Shown: positions 11,132 to 21,538 of the stretch, piece after piece | How positions within the stretch are numbered: the stretch's first letter is position 1 | Layout: every line of letters starts with the position of its first letter | Source of the DNA: Paenibacillus hexagrammi | Lineage (GTDB): Bacteria; Bacillota; Bacilli; Paenibacillales; NBRC-103111 | DNA: 64,000 nucleotides | Direction of reading: 5' to 3' | Assembly (NCBI RefSeq): GCF_021513275.1 | Contig: NZ_CP090978.1 | Location: 3,162,001-3,226,000, forward strand | The notes under the pieces: model-generated | Told to the model about the DNA's origin: nothing | What the model saw: the letters and a program-made list of their open reading frames with translations, nothing else | The model's database searches: none | Position numbers and translations under genes: made by a program

Positions 11132-11177
11132 GCTTCCCTCCATACTTCGCTTTTGTCGTCATAGACTGTACGGTAAT

Positions 11178-11208
11178 TGTATAAAAGACGCCCCGAGAAA
11201 GATTTCAA
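11178..11208 (-). promoter_or_regulatory. Predicted sigma-A promoter of the levanase/transporter operon
   Basis: On the minus strand a -35 box TTGAAA (11208-11203) and a -10 box TTTATA (11185-11180) are 17 bases apart; an alternative -10, TATACA, overlaps. The start codon at 11131 lies about 45 bases downstream. The -35 box falls inside the promoter-proximal direct repeat. Confidence 0.55.
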
Positions 11209-11242
11209 TTTCATCTGCACATCCCTTTTAATTTCATTTGCA
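11203..11242 (-). promoter_or_regulatory. Direct-repeat operator candidate for the YesN-like regulator
   Basis: Two 17-bp copies on the minus strand, TGCAAATGAAATTAAAA (11242-11226) and TGCAGATGAAATTGAAA (11219-11203), match at 15 of 17 positions and are offset by 23 bp, about two helical turns. The downstream copy overlaps the -35 box. This is the arrangement expected of an AraC-type activator binding as a dimer; the adjacent response regulator is the natural candidate, by inference. Confidence 0.5.
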
Positions 11243-11320
11243 ACTCGTTCAAGAAGTATGGCTACCGTTTCGCGTTCCTTCTACTTGCCTTGCTTTTCGT
11301 AATAAAAAGCATAGAATCGG

Positions 11321-11348
11321 AAAAAGCCCGCTGCAGTTGCAGGGGCTT
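11321..11348 (-). terminator. Terminator of the two-component system operon
   Basis: Minus-strand hairpin AAGCCC-CTGCA / TGCAG-C-GGGCTT followed by a T-tract (A-run 11321-11325), just downstream of the response regulator stop and upstream of the levanase promoter. It separates regulation genes from the catabolic operon. Confidence 0.8.
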
Positions 11349-11365
11349 AAAGACATTCATGGATA

Positions 11366-12982
11366 CTAACTGCCGAGCAGTTCATCCCTATATTCCTTTG
11401 GACCTTTGCCGTACCATTTTTTGAAAGCAGTGCTGAAATAGCTGGAGCTGGAATAGCCGACCAATGTGGCGATGTCCGTCAATTTCAGTTCATTTTCTTT
11501 AAGCAGTTCCACCGCTTTTTGAAGGCGGAGCCGCGTTACATAGTCACTGAAGGTTGCTCCTGCCTGCTGCTTGAACAGTCCAGACAAATAGGTTTCATTC
11601 AAATGAAACATATCGGCAAGAGAGGACAAGGTCAGCTCATAGCAAAAGTTCTCGTCTACATATTTACGAATCGCTTCCGTCATCTGCTGACCACTGGAAA
11701 ACCGTGTCTTTTTAACCTGCTCCATAACAAGCCGAGCCATGTCATGCAGTTGTTCCATAACCTGCTCTCTCGATTGATAATCACGTACGGACATTTGACA
11801 ATTCCACAAATACGTCTGGAGCGAGGGATCACCTAATTCAAACTTTTTGGCAATCGCGCTAAACATCAGGATCAGCCTAAGCATGACAAACGTAAATACA
11901 AACATAGGTGTATCATGATGATCCGAAAATAGTTCATGCACTTGTTTGGTAAAGGAATGCATATCGAGGTTTTCAATGGATTGCATCAACTTGCGCTCCG
12001 CTTCAGGGGAGAACGCATTCGCCAGTTGAGACATGTGGTGCCTCTCATCCGTTTTGCCTGACTTCACGGTACTCAGACTCCATGCCAGCATGCTTGAAGC
12101 GTACCCGTGCTTGAACTGCTTCAGTCCTTTGATTGGCTCTCCAATCCCTGAGACACTGTCCACTCTCAAATAACTCCGTATGTTCCTCTTTATGTCATGA
12201 ACGAACGAATCTACGAAGCCTTGATTTCGATTGCTCTCCTCTTCAATAGGAATCAGAAAGTGCACCATCGCAGGATGGCTAACATCATAAAAGGGGTATA
12301 CGTGTCCCTTCTTTTCCGCTGTTTCCCGGCATAGGAGCAGGAGCGCTAAGTAAAGCAAATCCTTACGCTGGCTCCCATCATCGAGTCTGCCTTGCGGTAT
12401 TCTCATCTCTACGGTGACAAATTGCGCCTTAACCTGCTCCTCGGACAAAAAATCAAGCTGCACTTGCTGCAGCCTTTCTTGGACAACCGGCAGGCTAAAC
12501 CATTCATCTTTAACCAGCTGCCAAATCACCTGCTCCTGCATCATTTGAAAAAGCTGATGATTCTTCAATTCTTCCTGATCCTGCTGTCGTTCCCGGGCGC
12601 GGTCCGCTTCCAATTCGTCAGCCAATTTCTGCAGAAGTGCTGTTAATTCACTGCGGATGACCGGCTTCAGCAGATAGTCCTTCACACCGTATTGAATTGC
12701 AGCCTTCATATATTCATAATCGGAATAACCGGATAGCACAATGATCCGCATGTGAGGGTACTTCTCTTTGCACGCCTTGATGAGCTCGATGCCATTCATC
12801 TGAGGCATCCGGATATCCGTCATCATGACGTCCGGCTGACGTCCTTCACTCAACAGCTGCATCGCCTCCAATCCGCTGGATGCTTCCGCATCGATCGTAT
12901 AACCGGCTGCCCGCCAATCTATTTTCGCCTTAATGCTGTTGCGAACACCAGCTTCATCGTCTACCAGCATCAAAGAATACAT
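11366..12982 (-). CDS. Response regulator, YesN-like (REC + AraC HTH)
   Basis: Cytoplasmic transcription activator. The N-terminal receiver domain has the acidic pair near residues 8-9 and the phospho-acceptor Asp56 in MMTDIRMP; the middle region is a long linker; the C-terminal roughly 100 residues form a double helix-turn-helix of the AraC family (LSSLADMFHLNETYLS and LTDIATLVGYSSSSYF). ATG at 12982 is taken as start; a TTG at 12988 is also in frame, and the GAGGAG site lies ten and four bases upstream respectively, favouring ATG. It lies four bases after the kinase stop and is certainly co-transcribed. Likely target: the direct repeats before the levanase gene. 538 residues. Confidence 0.94.
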   Translation of the reverse strand: MYSLMLVDDEAGVRNSIKAKIDWRAAGYTIDAEASSGLEAMQLLSEGRQPDVMMTDIRMPQMNGIELIKACKEKYPHMRIIVLSGYSDYEYMKAAIQYGVKDYLLKPVIRSELTALLQKLADELEADRARERQQDQEELKNHQLFQMMQEQVIWQLVKDEWFSLPVVQERLQQVQLDFLSEEQVKAQFVTVEMRIPQGRLDDGSQRKDLLYLALLLLCRETAEKKGHVYPFYDVSHPAMVHFLIPIEEESNRNQGFVDSFVHDIKRNIRSYLRVDSVSGIGEPIKGLKQFKHGYASSMLAWSLSTVKSGKTDERHHMSQLANAFSPEAERKLMQSIENLDMHSFTKQVHELFSDHHDTPMFVFTFVMLRLILMFSAIAKKFELGDPSLQTYLWNCQMSVRDYQSREQVMEQLHDMARLVMEQVKKTRFSSGQQMTEAIRKYVDENFCYELTLSSLADMFHLNETYLSGLFKQQAGATFSDYVTRLRLQKAVELLKENELKLTDIATLVGYSSSSYFSTAFKKWYGKGPKEYRDELLGS

Positions 12983-12988
12983 AAGCAA

Positions 12989-14770
12989 TCAACTCCTCAC
13001 GATCGGTAAACATAGTGATATTTCCGTACCTTCTCCAGGTTCAGAATGCAAGATGCAATCAAACGCTTCTCCATACATCAAGCGGCACCGCGACAATACA
13101 TTTCGAAGCCCAATACTGTGCCCCTCACTGTTAAGAACGGATGCCAAATCCCCTTTACGGTGCCCGTTTCTCAGATCATCTGCCAGATCCGGCTGCATAC
13201 CGATGCCATTGTCAGTTACCGTAAGCAGCAGACATTCATTCCTGATTGCCGTTTCGATATGAATTTGAGCCGTTCCTTCCTTTTCCAAACTGTATTTCAC
13301 CGCATTTTCAACAATAGGCTGCAAAATGAATTTAGCAATCACTAGCTGTGCGGCTTGTGGATCTTCTTTGATCGTGACCTGCAACCTTACTTCATGCCGA
13401 AGATGAAGAATGAATAAGTAATCTCGAATGTAAGCCATCTCTTCCGACACTTTGACCAAATCCGTATTCAGGTTCAAGGAATAGCGCATCATTTTACCTA
13501 ACGCTTCCGTTGCGTCCATCACTAAGTCTTCCCGCTTCATAGCGGCTAGACCGCTAATAATTTCAAGCGTGTTATTGTAAAAATGCGGATTGATCTGGAG
13601 CAGCAGCGCTTTGTACTCGGCGTTTCGCTTGCTCAGGTTTGTTTCAAATTCCGTTTCGATCAAGTGGCGCAGTCTGACCGTCATTTGTTCAAAAACTGCT
13701 GTCACGTAGTCCACTTCGCTATGGCCGTCGCGGACCTTCGGCATGAGCTGCTCTGCTTGTCCAAATTCGCCGCGCTGCACATATTTCATAGCTCTGGCCA
13801 TGCGGCTAAGCGGCTTAGTAATACCTGCCGACAGCCAGAAAGCGGCCAGCATCGCAAGAATTAACAGCACTACGCTCACAATGAGAATGGTCTGGCGTAT
13901 GTATGAGATCTGTTCATATAATTCCCGTTCGGGTACGATACCTGCTATGATCCAATCCTGCCCAGGCAGTTTACGATAGAAGAACAGACGGCTTTCACCG
14001 CTTTGCTTGAGTGGAAACACACCATAATTCGAGTCTCGATAACGTATCTCTATCTCTGAGAGCGCTGCACTGAGATCACTCTGCTCCGCATCAATGTCCT
14101 GATTCAGCACACTCTGTCCATCATGCGTCAATAAGATAACTCTGCCTGTCCGGCCGATCGTGATCTTGCCAATCGTATCGCGCAGCAGAGAAGTAGGATA
14201 GTTGACCTTAATGATGCCTGCACTTCGAAAAGATTGAAGCTGAACGAGCGGGAAGATAAAACTGTTCACCGAACGGCTCCTCATGTATTCATCCGGTTGA
14301 TCGACATCCTTATGGGCAATAGTCCATCGTTTATTCACAGTCGTGAACTCCTCGTACCATGCCGCGGTCTTGTAAGAGCGATCCTGCGTCCATAATCCTC
14401 CTGTCTCCTCGGTAAATGCGCTTATGGAAATTCCGTTGGAATTATTAACCGCATACGAGGAAAAAAACTCGCGCACTCGCTGCTTAGCGGCGACTTTGTC
14501 TCGGCTCGAAAGTTCCGAGCTCCCTTGTACAGCGAGCCAGTCCTGTGTCATTCTGCTGCCCATGACCTGGTTCCCCGTGTCTTCCACCTGCTTTAAGAGT
14601 GTTGTCACGTGAGAAGCGAACTGCTCCATCGTTTGTGTCGTGGAGGATTCTATGGAAGTTTTAATGATTGTGGTCGATGCTTCACTCAGAATGAAGGCCA
14701 GCAGTGCAAATGGGAAAATGAGCAAGACTGCAAATACAGCCAGCAAACGGCTCCTCAATGAAAAAAACAT
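12989..14770 (-). CDS. Sensor histidine kinase, YesM-like
   Basis: Membrane sensor of the HPK7/His_kinase class. Helix near residues 8-30, large extracytoplasmic Cache-like region, second helix near 295, then a HAMP linker (ITKPLSRMARAM). The phosphorylated His is in LQINPHFYNN; ATP-binding motifs DNGIGM and SIGLRNV follow. ATG at 14770 is chosen because AAGGAGAGGAG lies just upstream; an earlier in-frame ATG at 14808 has no site. 593 residues. Probably senses fructan breakdown products or the loaded binding protein outside the cell and phosphorylates the next gene's product; the ligand is inferred from gene context only. Confidence 0.93.
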   Translation of the reverse strand: MFFSLRSRLLAVFAVLLIFPFALLAFILSEASTTIIKTSIESSTTQTMEQFASHVTTLLKQVEDTGNQVMGSRMTQDWLAVQGSSELSSRDKVAAKQRVREFFSSYAVNNSNGISISAFTEETGGLWTQDRSYKTAAWYEEFTTVNKRWTIAHKDVDQPDEYMRSRSVNSFIFPLVQLQSFRSAGIIKVNYPTSLLRDTIGKITIGRTGRVILLTHDGQSVLNQDIDAEQSDLSAALSEIEIRYRDSNYGVFPLKQSGESRLFFYRKLPGQDWIIAGIVPERELYEQISYIRQTILIVSVVLLILAMLAAFWLSAGITKPLSRMARAMKYVQRGEFGQAEQLMPKVRDGHSEVDYVTAVFEQMTVRLRHLIETEFETNLSKRNAEYKALLLQINPHFYNNTLEIISGLAAMKREDLVMDATEALGKMMRYSLNLNTDLVKVSEEMAYIRDYLFILHLRHEVRLQVTIKEDPQAAQLVIAKFILQPIVENAVKYSLEKEGTAQIHIETAIRNECLLLTVTDNGIGMQPDLADDLRNGHRKGDLASVLNSEGHSIGLRNVLSRCRLMYGEAFDCILHSEPGEGTEISLCLPIVRS

Positions 14771-15002
14771 GACTCTCCTCTCCTTCTTCATGATGACAGA
14801 GCTTTCCATTTGATCGAAGAATCCTCTAAGGTGGCAACAAACTGTGCTAGGAACCAGCTGGACACCTCCGAAACTACAGATCTCGTCTCTTCATATTATC
14901 GCCAATTACGTAAACTCGATCGGTATTAAAATACGAACACGGTTGTTTAGCAGGAACGCGACAAGGAGACGATCAACATGATTCGTCCCCTTGACTTTGT
15001 AT

Positions 15003-16353
15003 TTATTTTTTCTGCTGCTTTTCTAAGTCTGCATAGGCTTGATCAATCGTTGTTATCGCATCGGAGACAGCTGCATCGATATTTCGTTTGCTGATGGTAA
15101 CATCCTCAAACATTTTGTTAACAGCATCGGACATTTGCGGAAAAATCGGCGTAATCGGGCGCGGTCTGCCGAATTTCTGGTTTTGCACGACGAAGACGTT
15201 CTTCGGATATTCATTCAGTTCCGGGAAATCCTTTGCCGCCGAATAACGGGATGGTATATCTTTGGTCATTTCACAATACATCTTTTGACCGTCATGGCCG
15301 GTTACGAAATTGATAAACTTCCAAGCTTCATCCGAGTGTTGGCTTTTCGAAGAAATTCCTAGGGCCCAGCTTCCATTGGCAACTGCCTGTGCGGATTCTT
15401 TGGGAAGTGGGGCGATATCATAATCAACACCAAGCTTAAAGTCCGGGAACTTCTCCTTCAGATTCGCCAGTGACCAGGAGCCGTCGATCGTAATCCCCAG
15501 CTTACCGTTCGGGAATGGATCCGGCGGATACTCCATGGCGGATACTTGATCCTTATTATACAAATCGGAGAAGAATTGAATCGCTTTCTTCGTTTGCGCC
15601 GAATCGAGATACCCTTTGGATGTTTTACCGTCAGGGCTCATGATCTCCCCGCCGAATTGCCAAACGATCGGATACTTAAAATACGCGGTGCCGCCTGCAC
15701 TGCCAAAGCCTTGAGCCGGATCAATTCCAAACACACCATTCGCCGGATCATTGATTTTCTTAGCTGCATCCAGGACCTGCTCCCAAGTCCAAGGCTCATC
15801 CGGATTTTTTCGATGGGAGTGGAATCCCCTTGGCATCAAATAATTTCTTATTATAAAACATGGCAATAGAGGATTCCGTCAGTGGAGCCATATAAATTTC
15901 ATTCTGGTATGTGTACGTCGCAAGTGTAGATTTAGGAATGTCATCCATATTACCGTCTGCTTTGAAATACGAAGTCAGCGGCTTCAGCGCCCCCGCGTTG
16001 GCATAGGATCCCAGTGTCGGCGCATCAAGCGCCATGATATCCGGCGGGCTGCCGGAAGCAATAGATACCCTCAGCTTGGTATCATAATCCGAGTAGGGAA
16101 TCGGTGTCATTTCTACCGAGATATTCGGGTTCTTTTCCATAAAGGCGGCAACCAGCTTATCATAAGCGGCGTTTTCCGTGTCATTTCCTGAATTTCTCCA
16201 GAAGGTCAGGTGTACGTTTTCATCTTTTTTACCGGCTGATTCTGTCGGCTTCGTCCCTGGTGTGGAGGATGTGACATCTCCTTGGCTTGAACATCCGGCG
16301 AGTAATCCGCCGATCACTACTGCACTGCATACGGCTTGACTGAATCTCTTCAT
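15003..16353 (-). CDS. Sugar ABC transporter substrate-binding lipoprotein (frameshifted)
   Basis: Extracellular solute-binding protein family 1, capturing a sugar for the two permeases downstream. The first 22 residues are a lipoprotein signal with lipobox LAGC, so the mature protein is anchored through Cys. The body shows the family pattern (HLTFWRNSG near 49-57, IPYSDYDTKLRVSIASGSPPD). The frame breaks in the T-run 15805-15810 (six, five expected) between PLPSK and NPDEPWTW; corrected length is 449 residues. It is separated from the permeases by the two-component genes, a usual layout in Paenibacillus. A GAGAGGGG site lies about eight bases before the ATG. Confidence 0.9.
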
Positions 16354-16426
16354 TGCTAATGCCCCTCTCTCGATTGTCTGTTGTTGTTTCTTGTCATCAT
16401 CTTATCAAAGGAAAGAGGAGAAAAAA

Positions 16427-16482
16427 TTCAAAATGCTCTGCAAAGCACTTCTAAAATCATCATCATCATTCAGAAAATGCTC
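16427..16482 (-). promoter_or_regulatory. Imperfect direct repeats upstream of the binding-protein gene
   Basis: Minus-strand copies GAGCATTTTCTGAAT (16482-16468) and GAGCATTTTGAAT (16438-16426) lie 44 bases apart, close to four helical turns, just ahead of a possible TTGAAT -35 box. They do not resemble the levanase repeats, so a shared regulator is not supported by sequence alone. Confidence 0.3.
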
Positions 16483-16488
16483 CTAAAG

Positions 16489-16534
16489 TGCAAGAGATGC
16501 TCCCGCCGGTTTAGCGAGAACATCCCTTTTGCAC
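16489..16534 (-). terminator. Long hairpin after the dynamin gene
   Basis: GTGCAA...GATGTTCTCGC pairs with GCGGGAGCATC...TTGCAC across a seven-base loop on the minus strand, followed by TTTAGG. The stem is very stable, with some G-T pairs, but the T-tract is short. It lies ten bases beyond the dynamin stop codon. Confidence 0.6.
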
Positions 16535-16543
16535 GATGTTGAA

Positions 16544-19500
16544 TTACTCCATTAAATCAACCAACTGCTGCTTAAGTCCAGTTAATTCATCCAAATCAAT
16601 TTTCATCTCGAGGGCGCCAAGCATACCCTTGCTATGCTCGGTAACCTCACTTATTAGCTTCTCCTTCAATTGGCCAATCCAATCTTCCAACTGCCCGGAG
16701 TAGGTTTGGTCCAGTATGTGTGAATACTCATCCATCAATCTGGATACCGGCTCATTCACGCGCTGTTCCAGTTCAGCCCTAAGCTTGCTCTTCCCGTCAC
16801 CTTCAAAGAACTGTTTCGTATTTTTAAAATAGCTCTGAAGCAGACGGTCCGTCACTTCGGCGGCTTCAAGCTTACCTTCAACAGTAGGTGTTGTAAAACG
16901 ATTAGCCGTATACTCTTCACAGGCAAAGCCTTCTAATAGCTCCGCAGCTTGTTCCGACCAACGATTCAATCGAGCTTGAGACAATTGATTCATTTTATTC
17001 TCGATCCGCAGTGTAGTGGCAAGCACCTCTTGCGATAAATCGTAAGCAATCATTCGCTGCAATTCATTCCAAGCCAGCTTCAGCGCTTGCTTCGGATCAC
17101 GCGCTTCTTCACGGAAGGTCGACGAATTGAAGGCGTAGTTGTAAAGCTCACCGAAACGATACATCGTTCTCTGCTTCACATAGTATAGGAGCTCTTGGAT
17201 TTCTTTCCGTAGCTCTCGCAGATCAGCTGTACCATCCGCATCGCTTAGAAGCTTAAGACAGCCGGATTCAGCCTGCTCCAATGAAGCTATCTGCTGCTTT
17301 CGCTGTTCTTCCCCATGCTTAGCCGACTCCAGCCAATGCTGCATAGTCTGAACCGCACGAGACATTTCCAAATTGGCGGAGTGAATGGCAACCTCGCTTA
17401 GCTCTCCTAACGTAAACTTCACGAAATCCTGCTCAAACGGTGTAATTTGTGATTGCTGCACGAGTCTGTGATCTCCGGTAACCTTCCCTTCCGCCGCCAA
17501 ATAACTGGAAATCGGATATATACGAGGATGACGAATGCCGTGCTGCAGCAGGTTGGTCTCCACGTGCTTCACAACGCCTTCGAGCTCTTCCTGACTGGAG
17601 GCCAGGTCAGCTGCATTTACAATGAAAAACATTTTATCCATTTCAAAGCTATCCTTGACGCGACCGAGCTGCAGAAGGAACTCACGATCCGCTTGAGAAA
17701 AGGCATGATTATAGTAGGTGACAAAAAGAATGGCATCCGCATTCTTAATATAATTAAACGCGACTCCCGTGTGACGTGCATTAATGGAGTCCGCTCCCGG
17801 TGTATCCACAAAAATAATACCTTGATCAGTCAGAGGATTCGAATAATAAAGTTCAATAAACTCAACAAAGCAGGATTTTGACTCTTCTGCTACATAGCCT
17901 GAGAATTCATCCTTTGTAATTTTAAGCTCAGAACCCAGCTTGCTTCTTGCCTCGGACCATCCCTTCTCGACTGCCTTTAAGAAGGAGTAATGCGGCTTTC
18001 CTTTCGGCGTTACATCAGCAGGTGTAAGCTTGCCGATTCGCAGCAATGCCGAATCCATGTCGTGGGCCTGGACGCCAAGCAGCTCAAGTGAATAGAGCAC
18101 ATCCTGCAAAATGGCGTCGGCGGTCTTCATTTTGACCTTGGCCGTACCGTGCGGCCATCCGTCCTGCGGCGGCATAATCCGGTTGATCGCCGCCGTCGTC
18201 GGGTTCGGCGACACCGGCAGGACGCGTTCGCCGATCAACGCATTGGCGAACGAGGACTTGCCGGCGCTGAAGGCGCCGAACAGCGCAATCGTGAACGTCC
18301 GCTTGCGCAGACGTTCAGCCTTGTCGCGCATGGAGCGCGCCAGAGAGCTCATCGACGGCAGCCCGTCGATGAGCTCCGCCGCTGAGCGCAGCGAGGCGGC
18401 TTTGCGCTCCATGCGCCCCACGTGTTCGCCCGAGGCGAACACGGAAGGCGCTGCCGCAGCCTCCGCAGGCGCTGCGGCGGCATTCGAGGCTGCCTGCGCG
18501 GTGTGGGCAGCCTGCAGGATCGTGCCCATGGAGGTCACATGCAGCCCCCCGCCTTGCGGGGCGGCAGCCGGCTCCTTCATGGAGGCCGTGAACTGCTGCA
18601 TATCAGGCAGCGCCGGCGGAAGCGGCTTCCGCCAGCTGGCCATTTGCAGCAGTTCACGCCGCGCAGCGGCCTCGGCTTCCTCGAGCCGCTGCAGCTCTTT
18701 ATAGGCGCTGAGACGTTCGTCCAGCGCCTTGAGCTCTTCCGCAAGCGCAGCAGCGGCTTGCGAGGAGCGCTCGCCGACCGCGGCGGCGAGCCGGTCAATC
18801 AATGCGAACGCCTGCTTGCGGTACTGCTGCTTCACATCAGAAGCTACCTGCTTCATGTAGTTCAGCGTGTACTCGCCCCCAAAGACAGCTCCGGCATGCA
18901 CCTGCGCAGCAAGCCAATGCGCGGAGACGTCAGCCTTCAGCGCTTCAATCTCGCGGGTCAGCTCTTCGCTGTGAAGACCTTGCTGCTCGGCGGCTTTCTT
19001 GAGCGCATCGCGCAAATGCCAATCGAGCTGGGCTTCCACCTGCTCAGCAAAATCAGCCTGAAACGCTTGCAGGCGTTTCTCCATCTCCGCTGCCGTCTGC
19101 GCGGCACGCGAGAAAAGCCCACCTTGAACCCGGGCTTGCGGCTCTCCAAATACTGGTGAGCCTTATCCCGCGTCAAGGCCGGTGTGATGTTGGCGTTCTC
19201 GATAATCACGCCAAGCTCTTTTCTCAGAGCTGCTGTCAAAACTTCCGGCAGCTCCTTCAACTGCTTCTGCTCGCGCACTTTCTCCTCCGCAAGCTGTACA
19301 AGCTCCTGCACGTCGCCTTCCTGGCCCAGCTCATCCATGAGTTCCTCTTTGCGGGACTCATTCTGCTCAGCCACCCAGTTGCCGTGCTCCTCCGCCAGAT
19401 AACGCGCGGATGCATCCAAGCTGAAGCTGCGAAGCTCTTCCCCGCGCCCGATTAACTGCTTGAGGAGCCAGTTCAATTTGGCATATTCATTATGGGGGTG

Positions 19501-20235
19501 CGCAGGCTCCTTCATGGTTACATACAAGATGCCGTCAGGCTCAATTCCCCAGCTTTGGAAGGCCATCTTCGTCCCTTCCTGATACTGCTTGAACGGGAGC
19601 TCCCGCTCCTTGTGCTTATCAATCATGTTCACAACCAGATAGAGCGGTTTTCCCCACTCTTTCATTTTTTTGGTGAACGCCAGATTCACCTCGGATTGAA
19701 CATGGTTGTAGTCCATCACATAGAACACAACATCAGCTAGATGCAGCGCCGATTCCGTAGACTGATGATGGGCATCATCCGTAGAATCAATACCCGGTGT
19801 ATCAAGCAGCGCTGCACGGTCGCCCAACCAGGCAATCGGGTAACTAATCTCCACGGATTCGATATCCGTACCATTGACACAATAGGCTTCCAAATCTTCT
19901 AACGGAATGACTGCTGCTTCTTGACTCTCACCGTTCGTTTTATGCTGCACGTGCGCTCCGGCTTCACCATTTCGAATACTTACGATGTTGGCGCTGGTTG
20001 GAATTGGGCTCGATGGCAGCAGCGCGTGACCGCACAATTGATTGATCAAAGTTGATTTACCCGCAGAAAAATGTCCGCAAAACGCAATATTCATGCGCTT
20101 AGAATGGATTTTATACAACAATTGTTCTAGCTTTGAAGCATTCTGAGCATCACCTGCATGGCTTATGGACTCTTCCATGCGGCGAATATCCTCCAGCATC
20201 GTTTCACTATGGTTCTTCTCTATCTTTGTCTGCAT
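16544..20235 (-). CDS. dynA: Double dynamin-like GTPase, DynA type (frameshifted)
   Basis: Large membrane-remodelling GTPase made of two fused dynamin units, as in Bacillus subtilis DynA, which fuses membranes and protects them under stress and phage attack. First unit: P-loop GHFSAGKST near residue 54, DTPGID, NMID. Second unit: P-loop GAFSAGKSS, DTPGAD, NAAD. Both halves end in long helical, coiled-coil-rich stalks, and an Ala-rich linker (AAAAPAEAAAAP type) lies between them. The frame breaks at the A-run 19113-19116 (four, five expected) where VGFFSRAAQ should continue; the corrected product has 1230 residues, close to the known 1193 of DynA. The stretch about 18150-18950 is markedly GC-richer than the rest. 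Confidence 0.92.
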
Positions 20236-20352
20236 GTTCGTTTCTCCCTGCCTAACTTGAAAACACTGTCGATTTACTACGAATTCCAGTGTAAGCCCCC
20301 GCTCCCCTTTTCGTCAATGAATACGACTATCAAAAAGAAGGCGCAAGGGCAT

Positions 20353-20377
20353 AAAAAAATCTCCTCTAGGGAGATTT
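20353..20377 (-). terminator. Intrinsic terminator after the 93-residue gene
   Basis: Perfect 8-bp stem AAATCTCC / GGAGATTT with a five-base loop followed on the minus strand by seven T (A-run 20353-20359). The stem overlaps the stop codon of the gene that ends at 20376. Confidence 0.88.
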
Positions 20378-20657
20378 AAGAAATTGCCGCTGTTTCCTTT
20401 TCAGGCAGGAAGATTTCAAATACGTCGCGGTGTTGAAGTATTGTGATATCGGAGTCCTTCACTTTCATAACAACAACTTCAGGCTTTGTTTTCATTTTGT
20501 CTATGTAGTTTTGAGGAACTTCACCGGATTCGCTTACGGTCACACCTTCGATGACTTTCTCTTCATTTTCGCCTAGCGGAGTGTTAATCACTTGCTCGTA
20601 AATATCGGAAAATAATTCAAAGCTATTGGTGTATACGGCGATGCACTTCATTTCCAT
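20376..20657 (-). CDS. Conserved hypothetical protein, 93 residues
   Basis: Small acidic cytoplasmic protein without signal or membrane segment. The N-terminus MKCIAVYT suggests a beta strand-helix start, and a central part is rich in Glu and Val. No known catalytic motif is visible and no function is assigned. Two ATG codons (20657 and 20651) are possible starts; an AAAGG site suits the first. It stands alone between endonuclease III and the dynamin gene, with its own terminator overlapping the stop codon. Confidence 0.75.
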   Translation of the reverse strand: MEMKCIAVYTNSFELFSDIYEQVINTPLGENEEKVIEGVTVSESGEVPQNYIDKMKTKPEVVVMKVKDSDITILQHRDVFEIFLPEKETAAIS

Positions 20658-20672
20658 CCCATCCTTTGTTTG

Positions 20673-21346
20673 CTAATCATTCTTTTTAGTAGCTTTCCTT
20701 GTTACACTTGGTTTCATACGTTTTTTTCCTTCTCTGCAAACGTCCAGGAGAGGACAGACCTCGCATTGAGGGTTTTGCGCCTTACAGTGATAGCGTCCGA
20801 AAAAAATAAGTCGGTGATGGGTCTGAGTCCATTCATCTCGCGGTATTTTCTTCATGAGCTTTTTTCAACTTCAAGCACTGAATCATCCCAGCCGGCCAAG
20901 CCCAGTCGTTTCGAGACACGTTCTACATGTGTATCTACGGCAATGGCAGGAACTCCGAAGGCATTCGAGACAACGACATTAGCTGTCTTTCGACCTACAC
21001 CGGGCAATTCGACCAATTGTTCATGTTGTTCCGGAATCTGACCGTCATACTTGTCCATCAGCAGCTGACATAATTTCTGGATGTTCTTCGCTTTATTCCG
21101 AAACAAGCCGATTCTGCGAATATCCTGTTCAAGCTCCTCTAGAGGAACGGCTAAGTAATCTTGCGGTTGTTGATACTTTTGAAACAAGGATACCGTCACC
21201 TTATTCACGGTTTCATCCGTACACTGCGCGGAGAGCAGCACTGCAATCGTAAGCTCGAACGGATTGCTGTGGTTCAGCTCACAATGCGCATTCGGGAACA
21301 TGTCGCCAATCGTGTCCAAAATATGTCTTACCGATTTTTGTGTCAT
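20673..21346 (-). CDS. nth: Endonuclease III (frameshifted)
   Basis: DNA glycosylase/AP lyase of base excision repair removing oxidised pyrimidines. Visible are the helix-hairpin-helix LPGVGRKTANV with catalytic Lys, the catalytic Asp in VDTHVER, and the 4Fe-4S cluster pattern Cys-X6-Cys-X2-Cys-X5-Cys at the C-terminus (from CKAQNPQC). The frame breaks in the T-run 20860-20865 (six, seven expected); one more base joins EVEKK to LMKKIPRDEW. The corrected protein has 224 residues, as usual. In B. subtilis nth sits beside dnaD; here it is about 30 kb away. An AAGGA site lies about ten bases before the ATG. Confidence 0.93.
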
Positions 21347-21476
21347 CTTCTAATTTTCCTTGAGGCGTAATATGTTCAAGTGTATCGAATTGTGAAGGCA
21401 GAATCAATGCTTGTAGGACTGAAATTGAGAACATTTTATAAATCTTTACACTTATTTGTCCTACTTGGAAACAAAT

Positions 21477-21517
21477 AACCGTCTGCCGCAAGGTAAGCCC
21501 CTGCCATACAGACGGTT
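21477..21517 (-). terminator. Hairpin after the SLH protein gene
   Basis: Nine-base perfect stem AACCGTCTG / CAGACGGTT with a 23-base loop, 22 bases beyond the stop of the SLH gene. The following minus-strand sequence (TATTTGTTT) is T-rich but not a clean run. Confidence 0.6.
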
Positions 21518-21538
21518 AATCGCTAGCATTCGTTCAAT

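Noticed and set aside
16456..16470. CATCATCATCAT-type microsatellite
   Set aside because: Only four trinucleotide units, non-coding, too short to suggest repeat-length variation.
18111..19159. Several open frames opposite the GC-rich part of the dynamin gene
   Set aside because: They coincide with the GC-rich segment and show no protein family features.
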